Source: an uncultured bacterium | Lineage (GTDB): Bacteria; Planctomycetota; Phycisphaerae; Phycisphaerales; UBA1924 | Assembly: GCA_903834785.1 (NCBI GenBank) | Contig: CAILKP010000073.1 | Span: 62,001-126,000, forward strand | DNA length: 64,000 bases | Direction: 5' to 3' | Part shown: piece by piece, positions 8,943 through 18,300 of the stretch | Layout of the letters: the number at the start of each line of letters is the position of its first letter | Numbering within the stretch: the first letter of the stretch is position 1 | Made by a program: the position numbers and the translations under genes | Notes under the pieces: generated by a model | Seen by the model: only the letters and a program-made list of their open reading frames with translations | Told to the model about the DNA's origin: nothing | The model's database searches: none

Positions 8943-9719
8943 CTAGAGCTTCCGGGCCTTGTCGATCGTTTTTTTCAGCGTCTGGGGGTTGGGAATGTCC
9001 TTGAGTTCGACCTCATCGTCCTCCTGACTGGAGTTGCTGATGGACAGGCGGCCGATCCCGACGAGACGCTCGGTGAGTGTTTGGGTCAGGCGGATGTCCT
9101 GAATCTCGCGGACGGGGACCTCAAGCGTGTCGCGGGAGAACAGCCCCTGGGCGATGATCAACTGCTTGGTCGTGACCGTGATGGTCATGGTCTTGGACTG
9201 GAGCTTCCAGAAGCCCAGCGTGCCGGCCGAGGCTGCGAGAAGGGCGAGGCCGACATAGGCATACCCAACTGCCCCTTGGACTGCCGCCCCCGCCAGGAAG
9301 GCGAGCCCCATGATGATTCCCAGGATGGCAATGGCCCCGTGGCCGGGCCTGGAGAGGAACCAGGCGGGGTTGACGGTCAGAAGGTCGTACTCCTCGAGGT
9401 CGTCGCTGCGGCCGTCCTGAGCGGTCTGGGAGGCTTTGCGGTCGGTTGGTTCGACTGCAGCATCCTCGGTGTCCTGCGACTCCTCAGCGGAAGCCGCGGC
9501 CGCCCGGCGTTTGCGTCCGGGGCGGGATGAGCTGTCAGGTGCCTGTGCGAATTCGTCCTGCTCGGCCATGGGCAGACCCGCCGCCGGGTCATCAGCGGGG
9601 GCGGCTACGGCGGGAACTTCCAGCACGGAGCGGCAGTGAGGGCACACCGCACGCTTTCCGGCCAGCGCATCGTCGACGCGGAGCGGCTTGTTGCAGTTGT
9701 CGCAGGGGAACTGGATCAT
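8943..9719 (-). CDS. Zinc-ribbon plus bacterial PH-domain membrane protein
   Basis: 258 residues. The N-terminus holds two CxxC pairs (CDNC and CPHC), a zinc ribbon of the kind common at planctomycete protein N-termini. A ~70-residue low-complexity linker follows, then two membrane segments, then a bacterial pleckstrin-like domain (bPH2/DUF304, YdbS-like) recognisable from TITVTTKQLIIAQGLFSR, VPVREIQDI and a conserved tail. Proteins of this kind sit in the cytoplasmic membrane and their ligand is unknown. The gene lies between citrate synthase and the small zinc-ribbon protein on the same strand. Confidence 0.72.
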   Translation of the reverse strand: MIQFPCDNCNKPLRVDDALAGKRAVCPHCRSVLEVPAVAAPADDPAAGLPMAEQDEFAQAPDSSSRPGRKRRAAAASAEESQDTEDAAVEPTDRKASQTAQDGRSDDLEEYDLLTVNPAWFLSRPGHGAIAILGIIMGLAFLAGAAVQGAVGYAYVGLALLAASAGTLGFWKLQSKTMTITVTTKQLIIAQGLFSRDTLEVPVREIQDIRLTQTLTERLVGIGRLSISNSSQEDDEVELKDIPNPQTLKKTIDKARKL

Positions 9720-9743
9720 GCAAATGCTGGCGGGCGCGGCTGA

Positions 9744-10976
9744 TTAGCTGTTCCACTTCTTCTCGGCCGGGCCGGTGTAGATCGACAGCGGGCGGATGAG
9801 GCGGTTGTCGCCATGCTGCTCGATGATGTGGGCGGCCCAGCCGGTGATGCGGGCGGCAACGAAGATGGGGGTGTATTGGGGCACCGGGATGTTCATGGTG
9901 AAGTACGTCATGCCGCAGGGGAAGTCGACGTTGGGGTGGATGTTCTTCTTCTCGAGCATGATCTTCTGGACCTGCTCGCCGAGTTCAAACCATTTGCCGG
10001 CGGGGATGCCGCCGAAGTTGCCCTTGAGCGTGGCTGCCATCTGCTTGCCGAGCTTGTGGAGGATGCCGGCGCGGTGATCGCCGTTCTTGTAGACGCGGTG
10101 GCCGAAGCCCATGAGCTTGCGCTTGGAGTCAAAGGCCTGCTGCATCCACGCATCGACCTTCGAGGTGCCGATGCCGGCCTCGCCGCAGTCTTTGAGGATT
10201 TCCTTGAGCATCTCCATGGCGGCCTCGTTGGCGCCGCCGTGCAGCGGGCCCTTGAGGGCGGCGATGGCGCCGGTGACGGCACCGTGCATGTCGCTGAAGG
10301 TGCCCGAGATGACGCGGCTGGTAAAAGTGCTGGCGTTGAACTCATGCTCGGCGTAGAGGATGAGCGAGACGTCCATCACCTTGACCTCGGCGGCGGTGGG
10401 GCGACGGCCGGTCATCATGTACAGCATGTTGGCCGCGTGATCGAGCGCCGGATCACCGCCGAGTTCGCGACCGATGATGGCGCGGTTGTCGATGACGTTC
10501 TGCATGTGGCCGATGATCGTCGGGATCTTGGCCAGCAGTCGCTTGGCCTTGCGCAGGTTGGCGTCCTTGGTCACCGACTGACAGTCCGGGTCGGTATGGC
10601 CGAGGATGGATACGGCCGTGCGGAGCACATCCATGGGGACAGCGCGGCCGCTGGCCAGCCAGCCGCCTGACGACTCGATGAAGACCGTGACCGCCGTCGG
10701 CAGCGCACGCTCGGCGACGATCTCGGCCTTGAAGCGGGTGAGCTCGTCCTTGCTGGGCTTGTGACCTTCGAGCAGGAGGAACGCGGCTTCTTCGAAGGTG
10801 GCGTGCTCAGCGAGATCGTGAATCTCGTAGCCGCGGTAGATCAGCTTGTCCTGCTCGATGGAGCAGACCGCCGTCTGGCCGCCGATGACGCCGTCAAGGC
10901 CCTTGGCGAAGGCGGCCTGCGCATCGGCCTTGGAGTTGGACTTGGCAGTGGGAGCGGCGGGGGTGGCGGTTGACAT
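9744..10976 (-). CDS. gltA: Citrate synthase
   Basis: 410 residues from the ATG at 10976, preceded by AAGGA. It condenses oxaloacetate and acetyl-CoA to citrate, the entry step of the TCA cycle. The catalytic residues are visible: His in GPLHGGANEA, His in GFGHRVYKNGDHR and Asp in NVDFPCGM, with the C-terminal GDNRLIRP segment. The N-terminal GLDGVIGG...IYRGYEIHDLA pattern is that of the shorter bacterial citrate/2-methylcitrate synthase group, so 2-methylcitrate synthase is possible. With no prp genes nearby and sucA and sucD elsewhere in the window, citrate synthase is the better reading. The first ~20 residues are an Ala/Thr/Lys-rich extension. Confidence 0.93.
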   Translation of the reverse strand: MSTATPAAPTAKSNSKADAQAAFAKGLDGVIGGQTAVCSIEQDKLIYRGYEIHDLAEHATFEEAAFLLLEGHKPSKDELTRFKAEIVAERALPTAVTVFIESSGGWLASGRAVPMDVLRTAVSILGHTDPDCQSVTKDANLRKAKRLLAKIPTIIGHMQNVIDNRAIIGRELGGDPALDHAANMLYMMTGRRPTAAEVKVMDVSLILYAEHEFNASTFTSRVISGTFSDMHGAVTGAIAALKGPLHGGANEAAMEMLKEILKDCGEAGIGTSKVDAWMQQAFDSKRKLMGFGHRVYKNGDHRAGILHKLGKQMAATLKGNFGGIPAGKWFELGEQVQKIMLEKKNIHPNVDFPCGMTYFTMNIPVPQYTPIFVAARITGWAAHIIEQHGDNRLIRPLSIYTGPAEKKWNS

Positions 10977-11138
10977 GGGGTGTGTCCTTGAGATCGGCTC
11001 GGGCTGCCGGTCGTGGTTGAACTGCTGAAAGCGGTTTCCTGCCGCGGGCCGGGTTTCCGGGCGGCGTCGCCGTGGCAAGGTAGCACCCCGGATCGCGGTA
11101 CGGCAAGCCGCCGGCACGGGAAGGGATGAACGGGTGGG

Positions 11139-14100
11139 TCAGCGGGGGGTGCTGACAGGCATCGGTTCAACGATCTCGATGCGGCCGGTCTGGAGGAACC
11201 ACTTCAGTGCGCGGGCCACCAGCGGCGTGGGTCGGGAGGGGTCGGAAAACGTGACGCGAGCCGGATCGGCGGTGGGTGCGGGTGAATCGACGGGTTCGAT
11301 GTCGCCGTGCGCGGCGATGACCTGTCGGGCGGCATCAAACTCAACCCGACCGGCGGTCATGCGACGCTTGTCGGGCGAGGTGACCTCGACGTTGCCTTTG
11401 GCCGCGGCAGAGATCAGTTCGCCGCCGAGGCGTTCCATGAGGGTGCCTTCGGCCGCGGGGTTGGCGGGTGCGGTGCCCGCGATCGGGGGCTGCAGGCGAG
11501 CCTCGATCATGCTGCAGGTCATCAGGACCGGTGCCGCGGCTCCGCGGGCCTGCTGGCGGAGTTCGACGTTGTCGCGCATCTGCATGAGGCCTTCGGACTG
11601 GCGGAACCCCATGCTGCCGCCCCAGGTGAAGAAGCTGGTGCCAGCCCGGCCGGAGGAGAACAGGGAGTCGGAGCCTGACTGCCCGGCGGGCGCGACTGGC
11701 AGGTTTCGGGGCTGGCGGTGATCATCGACCAGCAACTGGCCGGGGCCGGGAACATCAAGCGTGGCGTTGGCCGGTGAGGCGATGATGCGGTCAGAGATCA
11801 GGAAGATGAGCTGCTCGAGCGGGCCTTCGGCGGCACCGTCGACCTTTGCGTAGCGGCGGATATCAACCGTGGCCTGCGGGCCGCCGGGCTGGCCGACGGA
11901 GCGGCCGATGGCTTCGACCTTGAGCAGCTTGCGTTCAACCGCTGAGGCGGACACGGGCTGGGCAGCGGTGGTGGCTTGCGGGGATTGTGCCGAGGACGTG
12001 CCGCCCTCCGGGCGGTTGGACAGTGAAAGGGGCTCGAAGGTCAGCCGCATGGCCTCAGCACGGAGCGTGTCGACCTGCGTGCGGTCGCGGCGGGCCACGG
12101 TGACCGTGTTGCCGCGGCTCTCGGCATCGCCCTTGTCATCGTCGAAACGAAGGAACTCGTTCCAGACCGTTTCCAGCGAGGAGCGGCCGCCCTGCTGCAT
12201 TGCCACGAGCCGGCCGGCACCGTGGACGTACAACTCGCGGCGGAGGCCATCGAGGCGCATCTGAGTGCCGATGATCTCCACGCCGGTGCGGCCAATCGAG
12301 ACGTCCTTACCGATGAGGTCGACGACCTGACTCTCGGCTTCGGCGGTAAGCTGGTCGGCCTTGGCAAAGGTGCCGCGATCGTCGCGGAATTCGACTGAGC
12401 GTTCGGCTCGGACGTTCCTGAGTGTGGGGCGGTTCTGCTCGTCGGAGACCAGGGAGGCGTCGATAAAGCCGCTGCGGAGCGATGCGCCGCGCCGGCTCGC
12501 AAAGGCTCGGCGGTCGGGGCCGGGCTGTGATGCGGTCTGGGCGACATCCGTGCGGCCAGTGGCTGTGATCTGGCTGATAGCCAGCGGGGACGAATCGCCC
12601 GATGGGAGGGGAAGCAAGCCGATGACCACGGACTCGCCGCCGAGCACGCCTTCGCGTTCATCGATCGCCTGCAGCCGGGCACCTTCGCTGAGGGTGACGC
12701 GGTGGAGGAAGGTGCTGCCGGCGGCGGAGGGGGTGGAGGGGTCGGAGGGGTTGGCGGCAAAGTCGAGGCGGACTGCCCCGGCGGAGGCCGAGCCCGAGCG
12801 ATCGCGGGCCAGTACGTTGCCCTGGGCCAGAGCGAACGTGAGGCGGTCGGTCAGCCGGCCCTGATCGGTCAGGATGCCGATGTCGAGCTGTTCTGACCAC
12901 TCAAGTTGACGCATCAGGGGCGGCCCGACAAGGGCGGTTGAGCCGGTTTCGGGCGGAAGTTCCGGGATGACGATCGGAGCGGTTTCGTCGCGATTGGAGT
13001 AGGCGATGGCGGTGCCGGGGCCCGAGAGCTGGAAGGCACCCGAGGTCAGATCTGCCTTGAGCCCGGCGGCCGAGACGCGGCCGGCATCGGCAGCGAACTC
13101 GATCGGTGCGCGACTGCCGCCCAGTCGGATCGCGGGTTTGGTCGCGCCGTACCAGCCCTCACTGAAGGACACGCTGGAGGTGGAAGCGGAGCCGTAACCG
13201 GAGAGCGCAATGGTTGCGGGCTTGGACAAACCGAGGAGGGAGAGTCCTGCGAGCTGGCCGGTGAGTTCGGCGGGCATCGCTGCGGCGGGGCGAACTTCCA
13301 GCGGGCCGGCGAAGCGGACTTCGATCTGGTCGCGAGCAGGGCGGTTCGGGTCGGCTGGGTCTGGTCCAGCAGTGGGCGACGCTTCGGCGGGGGGCTTGAC
13401 CGGACCGGGCAAAACAGTTCGAGGCGGGGTCAGCATGCTCAGCGGTGCGACCGAGCCGGGGGCGAGCTTGCCGTCGATGGTTGTGGCAAAGGCCTCGAGC
13501 CGGTCGGTCGAGACTGTGACCTGCGGGTTGGCGATGGTCAGATCCGGACCCAAGGCGATGCGGTAAAGGGTCGTCCGCGGGGTGACAGCGGTCGGAGCCG
13601 GGCCGGGTGGAGCAGCGGGCGGCTGCTCAGCGGCACGCGTTGAGGCAGCGACCGAGTCGCTGAGTTCGCGGAGGCGAGAGGGGCTCAACTGCAGCCGGGT
13701 GGTCCGGTCGACGCGGAGGAGTTCGATCCGGTTCTGAACCTGGTTGGCGACGATGCGCAGGCCGCTGCCGGCCGCGTCGATGCCGCTGCCAGTGAGGGTG
13801 AAGTTGCCGGAAGCGGTGGCCTCGCCTAGCGCGAGATCAAAGTTGATGGCCGAGGTGGAGAACTCGACGGCCGGTCGGGAATCCGGCGGGAGGGCAGCCG
13901 GCTGGCCGCCGGGGCCGGGAGGCAGAATGAAATAGCGAGCCGTCACGTTGCCTTCAAAGACACCGCTTTCGGGTTCCACGGCCGGTGGGCGGGCGAACAG
14001 CGTTCCACGGTCCGCGTTGATGACAACGCGGGCGGTTGGGGAGAGAAAGACGGTCGCTTTGGGTTTCTCGACGACGGACTTGCCGCCGGGGAGCGGGTCA

Positions 14101-14369
14101 ATCTGGGCCCACTCGATGAGACCGAGGACCTTGCTGGGGTCGTTCGCGGCAACATACTGAACGCGTGCCTTGCCCATCGCCGACAGCCCGGTGGCGGCGA
14201 TGTCCTGCGGGGCGGGGACGGAAGGATCCAGGGGGGGAGCCGGTTTCGAGGCGGTGCTCCTGCCCTTGCCCGAGACGGCGAACAGGCCGACGATGCCAAT
14301 GAACACCAGTCCGACGCTGACGGCGACGACTCGGCCAAGGGTGCGGGTGTTGATGGGGCGTTCGGGCAT
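11139..14369 (-). CDS. Giant LptC/LptA-like LPS-transport protein
   Basis: 1076 residues from the ATG at 14369 (MPERPINTRTLG), about five times the length of a usual LptC or LptA. One transmembrane segment lies at residues ~11-30, as in LptC, and the rest would be periplasmic. Stretches resembling the OstA/LptA beta-jellyroll recur, such as GVFEGNVTARYF, VHGAGRLVAM and AKGNVEVTSPDKRRMTAGRVEF near the C-terminus. LptC and LptA form the periplasmic bridge carrying LPS to the outer membrane. The gene follows kdsC, the same order as kdsC-lptC-lptA in E. coli, which supports the assignment. No separate lptA or lptB is visible. The middle of the protein (residues ~250-600) is not assigned. Confidence 0.68.
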   Translation of the reverse strand: MPERPINTRTLGRVVAVSVGLVFIGIVGLFAVSGKGRSTASKPAPPLDPSVPAPQDIAATGLSAMGKARVQYVAANDPSKVLGLIEWAQIDPLPGGKSVVEKPKATVFLSPTARVVINADRGTLFARPPAVEPESGVFEGNVTARYFILPPGPGGQPAALPPDSRPAVEFSTSAINFDLALGEATASGNFTLTGSGIDAAGSGLRIVANQVQNRIELLRVDRTTRLQLSPSRLRELSDSVAASTRAAEQPPAAPPGPAPTAVTPRTTLYRIALGPDLTIANPQVTVSTDRLEAFATTIDGKLAPGSVAPLSMLTPPRTVLPGPVKPPAEASPTAGPDPADPNRPARDQIEVRFAGPLEVRPAAAMPAELTGQLAGLSLLGLSKPATIALSGYGSASTSSVSFSEGWYGATKPAIRLGGSRAPIEFAADAGRVSAAGLKADLTSGAFQLSGPGTAIAYSNRDETAPIVIPELPPETGSTALVGPPLMRQLEWSEQLDIGILTDQGRLTDRLTFALAQGNVLARDRSGSASAGAVRLDFAANPSDPSTPSAAGSTFLHRVTLSEGARLQAIDEREGVLGGESVVIGLLPLPSGDSSPLAISQITATGRTDVAQTASQPGPDRRAFASRRGASLRSGFIDASLVSDEQNRPTLRNVRAERSVEFRDDRGTFAKADQLTAEAESQVVDLIGKDVSIGRTGVEIIGTQMRLDGLRRELYVHGAGRLVAMQQGGRSSLETVWNEFLRFDDDKGDAESRGNTVTVARRDRTQVDTLRAEAMRLTFEPLSLSNRPEGGTSSAQSPQATTAAQPVSASAVERKLLKVEAIGRSVGQPGGPQATVDIRRYAKVDGAAEGPLEQLIFLISDRIIASPANATLDVPGPGQLLVDDHRQPRNLPVAPAGQSGSDSLFSSGRAGTSFFTWGGSMGFRQSEGLMQMRDNVELRQQARGAAAPVLMTCSMIEARLQPPIAGTAPANPAAEGTLMERLGGELISAAAKGNVEVTSPDKRRMTAGRVEFDAARQVIAAHGDIEPVDSPAPTADPARVTFSDPSRPTPLVARALKWFLQTGRIEIVEPMPVSTPR

Positions 14370-14489
14370 CGAACCCAATGGTACGGAGCCCGGTCCGGAA
14401 CGCACGAAGGCTGCGAGGGGGTGCCCGCCGGGCTGTCGGTTGGCCGGTCGGTACTGCGGAAACCCGGGGGCAAGGTGACAGGGCCGGCG

Positions 14490-15050
14490 TTAGGAGTAAA
14501 AGTTCAGGAGCTTCTCATAGTCGCCCCGGGCACGCAGGAGGTGTTCGATGACCTCCCGGACGGCACCGGATCCGCCGCTGTGGCTGGTCGTCATGACGGC
14601 CAGCTTGCGGACCTCCTCCGAGGCGTTGGCGACGGCGACGGGGTAGCCGACGCGGGCGAGAACGGGCAGGTCGGGCCAGTCGTCACCGACAAAGCAGATC
14701 CGATCGGCCGGGACGCCGGTGCGTTTGGTCATTTCAGCAAGGGAGGCACCCTTGTCGCGTGAACCCTGGATGACGTGCGGCACGCCCAGATCGGCCAGGC
14801 GGTGGAGCAGCGATGTGCTGGAGCGGCCGGTGATCACCGCGACGGGCAGGCCAACGCGGGCACACAGGCGGAGGCCGAAGCCGTCGGTCACGTGGAAGCG
14901 CTTGGTTTCCTCACCGGCGGCGCCGATGAAGATCGAGCCGTCGGTCAGGACGCCGTCGACATCGAGGCCGAGCAGGCCGACCTGCTCTGGGCGGCAGCGG
15001 GGGGCCGGTTGGTTGGCGGGCGCGGGAGTTGGGGTGGGCTGGCTGGGCAT
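14490..15050 (-). CDS. kdsC: 3-deoxy-D-manno-octulosonate 8-phosphate phosphatase (KdsC)
   Basis: 186 residues from the ATG at 15050. A HAD-superfamily phosphatase: motif I GLDVDGVLTDG with the nucleophile Asp, motif II VITGRSS, Lys in GSRDKG, and motif III FVGDDWPDLPVL. The surrounding sequence (VTDGFGLRLC, VANASEEVR, SGGSGAVREVIEHLL) is characteristic of KdsC, which makes Kdo from Kdo-8-phosphate for the LPS core. The ~22-residue Pro/Ala-rich N-terminus is extra. It lies 120 bp upstream of the LptC/LptA-like gene on the same strand, matching the enterobacterial kdsC-lptC order. Confidence 0.9.
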   Translation of the reverse strand: MPSQPTPTPAPANQPAPRCRPEQVGLLGLDVDGVLTDGSIFIGAAGEETKRFHVTDGFGLRLCARVGLPVAVITGRSSTSLLHRLADLGVPHVIQGSRDKGASLAEMTKRTGVPADRICFVGDDWPDLPVLARVGYPVAVANASEEVRKLAVMTTSHSGGSGAVREVIEHLLRARGDYEKLLNFYS

Positions 15051-15097
15051 GGCTTGGCGACGGTAGCGGAGGTTGCGGCCACTGACCAGCAAAGAAA

Positions 15098-15123
15098 CGG
15101 GCCCGGCGGTGAGGCCGGGCCCG
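15098..15123 (-). terminator. Terminator of the giant CARDB gene
   Basis: A perfect 10-bp GC stem (CGGGCCCGGC with GCCGGGCCCG) and a 6-base loop lie about 50 bases past the stop. Read on the minus strand it is followed by TTTCTTT. It separates the surface-protein transcript from kdsC. Confidence 0.8.
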
Positions 15124-15173
15124 GAGGGACGCACTTCTGGTCGGTTCAGTCGCGGATCAACGGCGGGAGACGG

Positions 15174-15380
15174 TCAGCAGCCGCCGCCGAAGGTGTTGAT
15201 GAAGGTGATGAAGTCGTTGCCGTCGATCGTTCCGTCGCCGTCGATGTCGGCGAGCGGATCGACCGAGGCATCGCCGAGGGCGAACGAGTTGATGAAGGCG
15301 ATGAAGTCCTCACCGTCGATAATGCCGTCGGGCACCGGGATGCCGCCAGCCGAGACGAGGTCGGCCGCACAGCCGGTCAG
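15174..15380 (-). other. C-terminal Gly-Cys dockerin-like tail (coding sub-feature)
   Basis: The last ~65 residues hold two EF-loop-like repeats, DGIIDGEDFIAFINSF and DIDGDGTIDGNDFITFINTF, and stop in GGGC. The matching tail of the protein at 31570-33051 has DGTVDGADFIGFINSF and DGTIDGSDFIAFINAF and stops in VGC. The conserved terminal Cys suggests covalent attachment or processing rather than only cohesin docking (inference). Confidence 0.75.
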
Positions 15381-18300
15381 CGAGAAGGCGGCGAAGTAGA
15401 CGCCAAAGCGCTCAGGCTTGAAGGCCTGGAAGGTCTCCGTGACGCCTCCGGCGCTGATGGCAAAGTGCAGGGGAACATTAGTTGCTGTAGAGGAGTTAAC
15501 CAGGATGCCTGGGTAGTCAGACACCGGGCGACCGGTGGCGAAGTCGCCGGGGACATCGGGTTGATCGTCAGCGGTGTTGACGTCGGAGATGGCAAGGAAG
15601 TAGGTGCCGGCACCCAGGCCGACGGTGATCGTCGAGCCGCGGACACCCGCAGCGGCATCATCGCTGCGGACATCCGGCACGGGCAGCAGAGAGGAGCCGT
15701 AGAGCATGAGCTTGGTGTCGGTGTTGTGGCCGCGGCCGACGGTGCTGATCGTGACTGCACCTGAGGGGAACTCACCAAGCGGGACGGGCGAGACGGGCTC
15801 GGTCTTGAGCGTGACGGTGTAATCGGAAGTAGTGGCCGCGGTGCCGCTGACGAGGTAGGCGACCTCGCCGGAGCGGCCGAAGTCGTAGAACTGGTTGTAG
15901 TGCAGGCCCGAGTTGGGCGGGCTGACCTGCTGGAGCACGGCCGAGCCGAGCGGGCCGACGGTGCCGCCGGTTTGAGTCCGACCGAGCAGGGCGGTGGAGT
16001 AGAGGTCCGCTCCGATGGGTGCCAACTGGAGCCGATGGCGGTAGATGCCGAGCGGCAGTGGGGCGGCGGTAACGCGGAACAGGTCGGAGGAGTCACTGCC
16101 CGACCCGGCGGCTGCACCCTGCGAGTTGCCGGTCAGCGAATCGCGATATGTCATCTGATAGCCGCGTGTGGCGTTGGGATAGGTGTTGTTGGGTTCAAGC
16201 TCGTCGTAGACCAGTGCCGGCGGGGGCTGGGTGGCGTTGGGATCACCACCGTTACCGAGAAGCAAGCCGAAGCACGGGTCGGCGATCCACCGCATATCCA
16301 GGCCGCCACCGGAGGTGGCGAGAGCGAGGTCGGCCTCGTCGACGAGGCCGTCGCGGTTGAGATCGCAGCGGGCGGTTTCGAAGTCGGCGGGATCTGTGAT
16401 GACCGCGCCGATGCGGTAACGCACTGCGCTGATGTCGCCGGTGGTGACCTGCCGGTCACTGGTGGCATCGCCGGATACGGTGCTAAAGAGGATGCGTGTC
16501 TGGCCGCGGACGAAGCGTCCGAAGACGTCGGTCACGCCGACGAGGTTGACGCAGTAGCGGACCTTGCGGGGCAGCGGCTGATTGAAGGTGATAACGCCGC
16601 CGGTGCCTCCGGGCAGCAGAGATGTGGACATGGAGACGCCGGAGAGGTCGACGGAACCGCCATCGACGCCGCGGCCGACCAGAGAGATGTTTGCAGTCGA
16701 GAACGCGCTTGGGTTGATGCGGCTGTTGGAAAAGAACACGAGCCGCTGCGGACCGCCAAGACGCGGATCGCTGATTTCGCCGGTGGCGGCATCGGCCGGG
16801 ATGGACACAGCGACTGCCGGAGAGCCGTGGTCGGCCTGAGCGAACCAGGCGGAGATGACCGGCGCGGCGGGCGGGGAGTCAAAGTAGAGCGTGTAGGTGC
16901 CGGTGCCGCCGTCATCGAAGATGTGGACGCGGTAATCGCGCAGGGGCTGCTGGCGGTCGCGGAAGACACGGTCAGTCTGCCAGAAGTTGTAGCCGATGGC
17001 CAGCTCACGGCCGTCTGACCGGACGACCCGAGTCAGCCGCAGCGTGGCGTTGAATGGATCTGCGATGTTGCTGTAGAAGAAGCCCTGCGGAGCGGCGAAG
17101 GTCATGCGGTACTGGCCGCCGGACAGCGGCGTGAGGGTCGGATTCAGGATGCTGGTCACCGACTGGATAGTGCCATCGGACAGGTGGACACGGTCAGGCA
17201 GCCGCTTGAGCACCGGTACATCCGGGTTTTCATTGGGGTCATCAAGGCCGGAGAGTTCATCGGTCAGGAAATCGGGGCTGGTATCGGCCCCCGCTCGCTG
17301 ATCGCGGACGGCGTGGATGAGGTCGTAGGTGGTGACCGAGTCGATCAGTGCGACGCGATCGTCGCTGATGCCGTAGTCGTCGCGGCGGCGATAGGTGGCT
17401 GAGAAGTCAGTGAACTGACCGAGCAGCGTCGTGGTCATGACATAGCGACCGACTTTGGTGGTCTGCGGCGGCAGATCGCCGAAGTTCATGGTCAGTGAGG
17501 GGGCGAACGACTGATCTCCGATCTGTGAACCGATGATCTGGAAGTCGATCAGCAGATCGCGGCCGTTCTCGACGATGCGAGGCTGGCTGCTGGTAATTGT
17601 CACGTTGCGCCCCGTGCCGTAACCGGAGTTGGTCAGCATGAGGCCGAGACTGAAGGGCTCGGCCGGTTCGACTTCCGGCGTAAAGGGATCGTCGCTGTAG
17701 ACGTCGCGCTGGAGGAAGTACTTGACCTGAATGCGCGGGTCGGGCCGCACGGTGATGCCGGTGGGGGTGAGGACGAACGACCGGGGCGCACCGGCCTGGG
17801 AGTAGCTGACGTAGCCGCCGAAGAAGTAGCGTTTCTCGACGGTGGGTGCCGCCTCGTTGGTCGGCAGGACGATCCAGTTGGAGCGGCCGGATCGGCCGGC
17901 GGGGACGACTCCGCTACCGTCGACACCGGTTACGCCCTGCAGCGTGGGCCGTGTGGAGATGCCGAACAGTGAGGTGCGATCGACACCGTTCTCATCAAAC
18001 ACGGCGAGCTGGACACGCAGGTTCTCAACCGGGGTGGTGGACAGCGAGTTGTCGATCTCCAGCGTGCAGGACACCGCGGTGCGCGTGATGGCGATGGACT
18101 GTTCCAGCTGCAGACGAACCTGGGCGCACAGGCCGTTGCCGTCTTCCGGCGGATCGGCCGCGCGGACGACGCTGATGCTGGCGTACTTGGGCAGATTGAA
18201 GGACTGCGACGGCGGGGTGAACGCCGGGAGGTTTATACCGCCGGGAGACTCCGGGCAGCAGTTGTAGCCGACAGACGCGCAGTTGGGGCCATAGAGCTGG

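Noticed and set aside
9813-10670. 285-residue plus-strand frame over citrate synthase
   Set aside because: Low-complexity Gly/Val/Asp/His sequence, complementary to a well-supported enzyme.
15900-17018. 372-residue plus-strand frame opposite the giant protein
   Set aside because: No domain, no ribosome site, and opposite codons of a continuous signal-peptide protein with recognisable domains.
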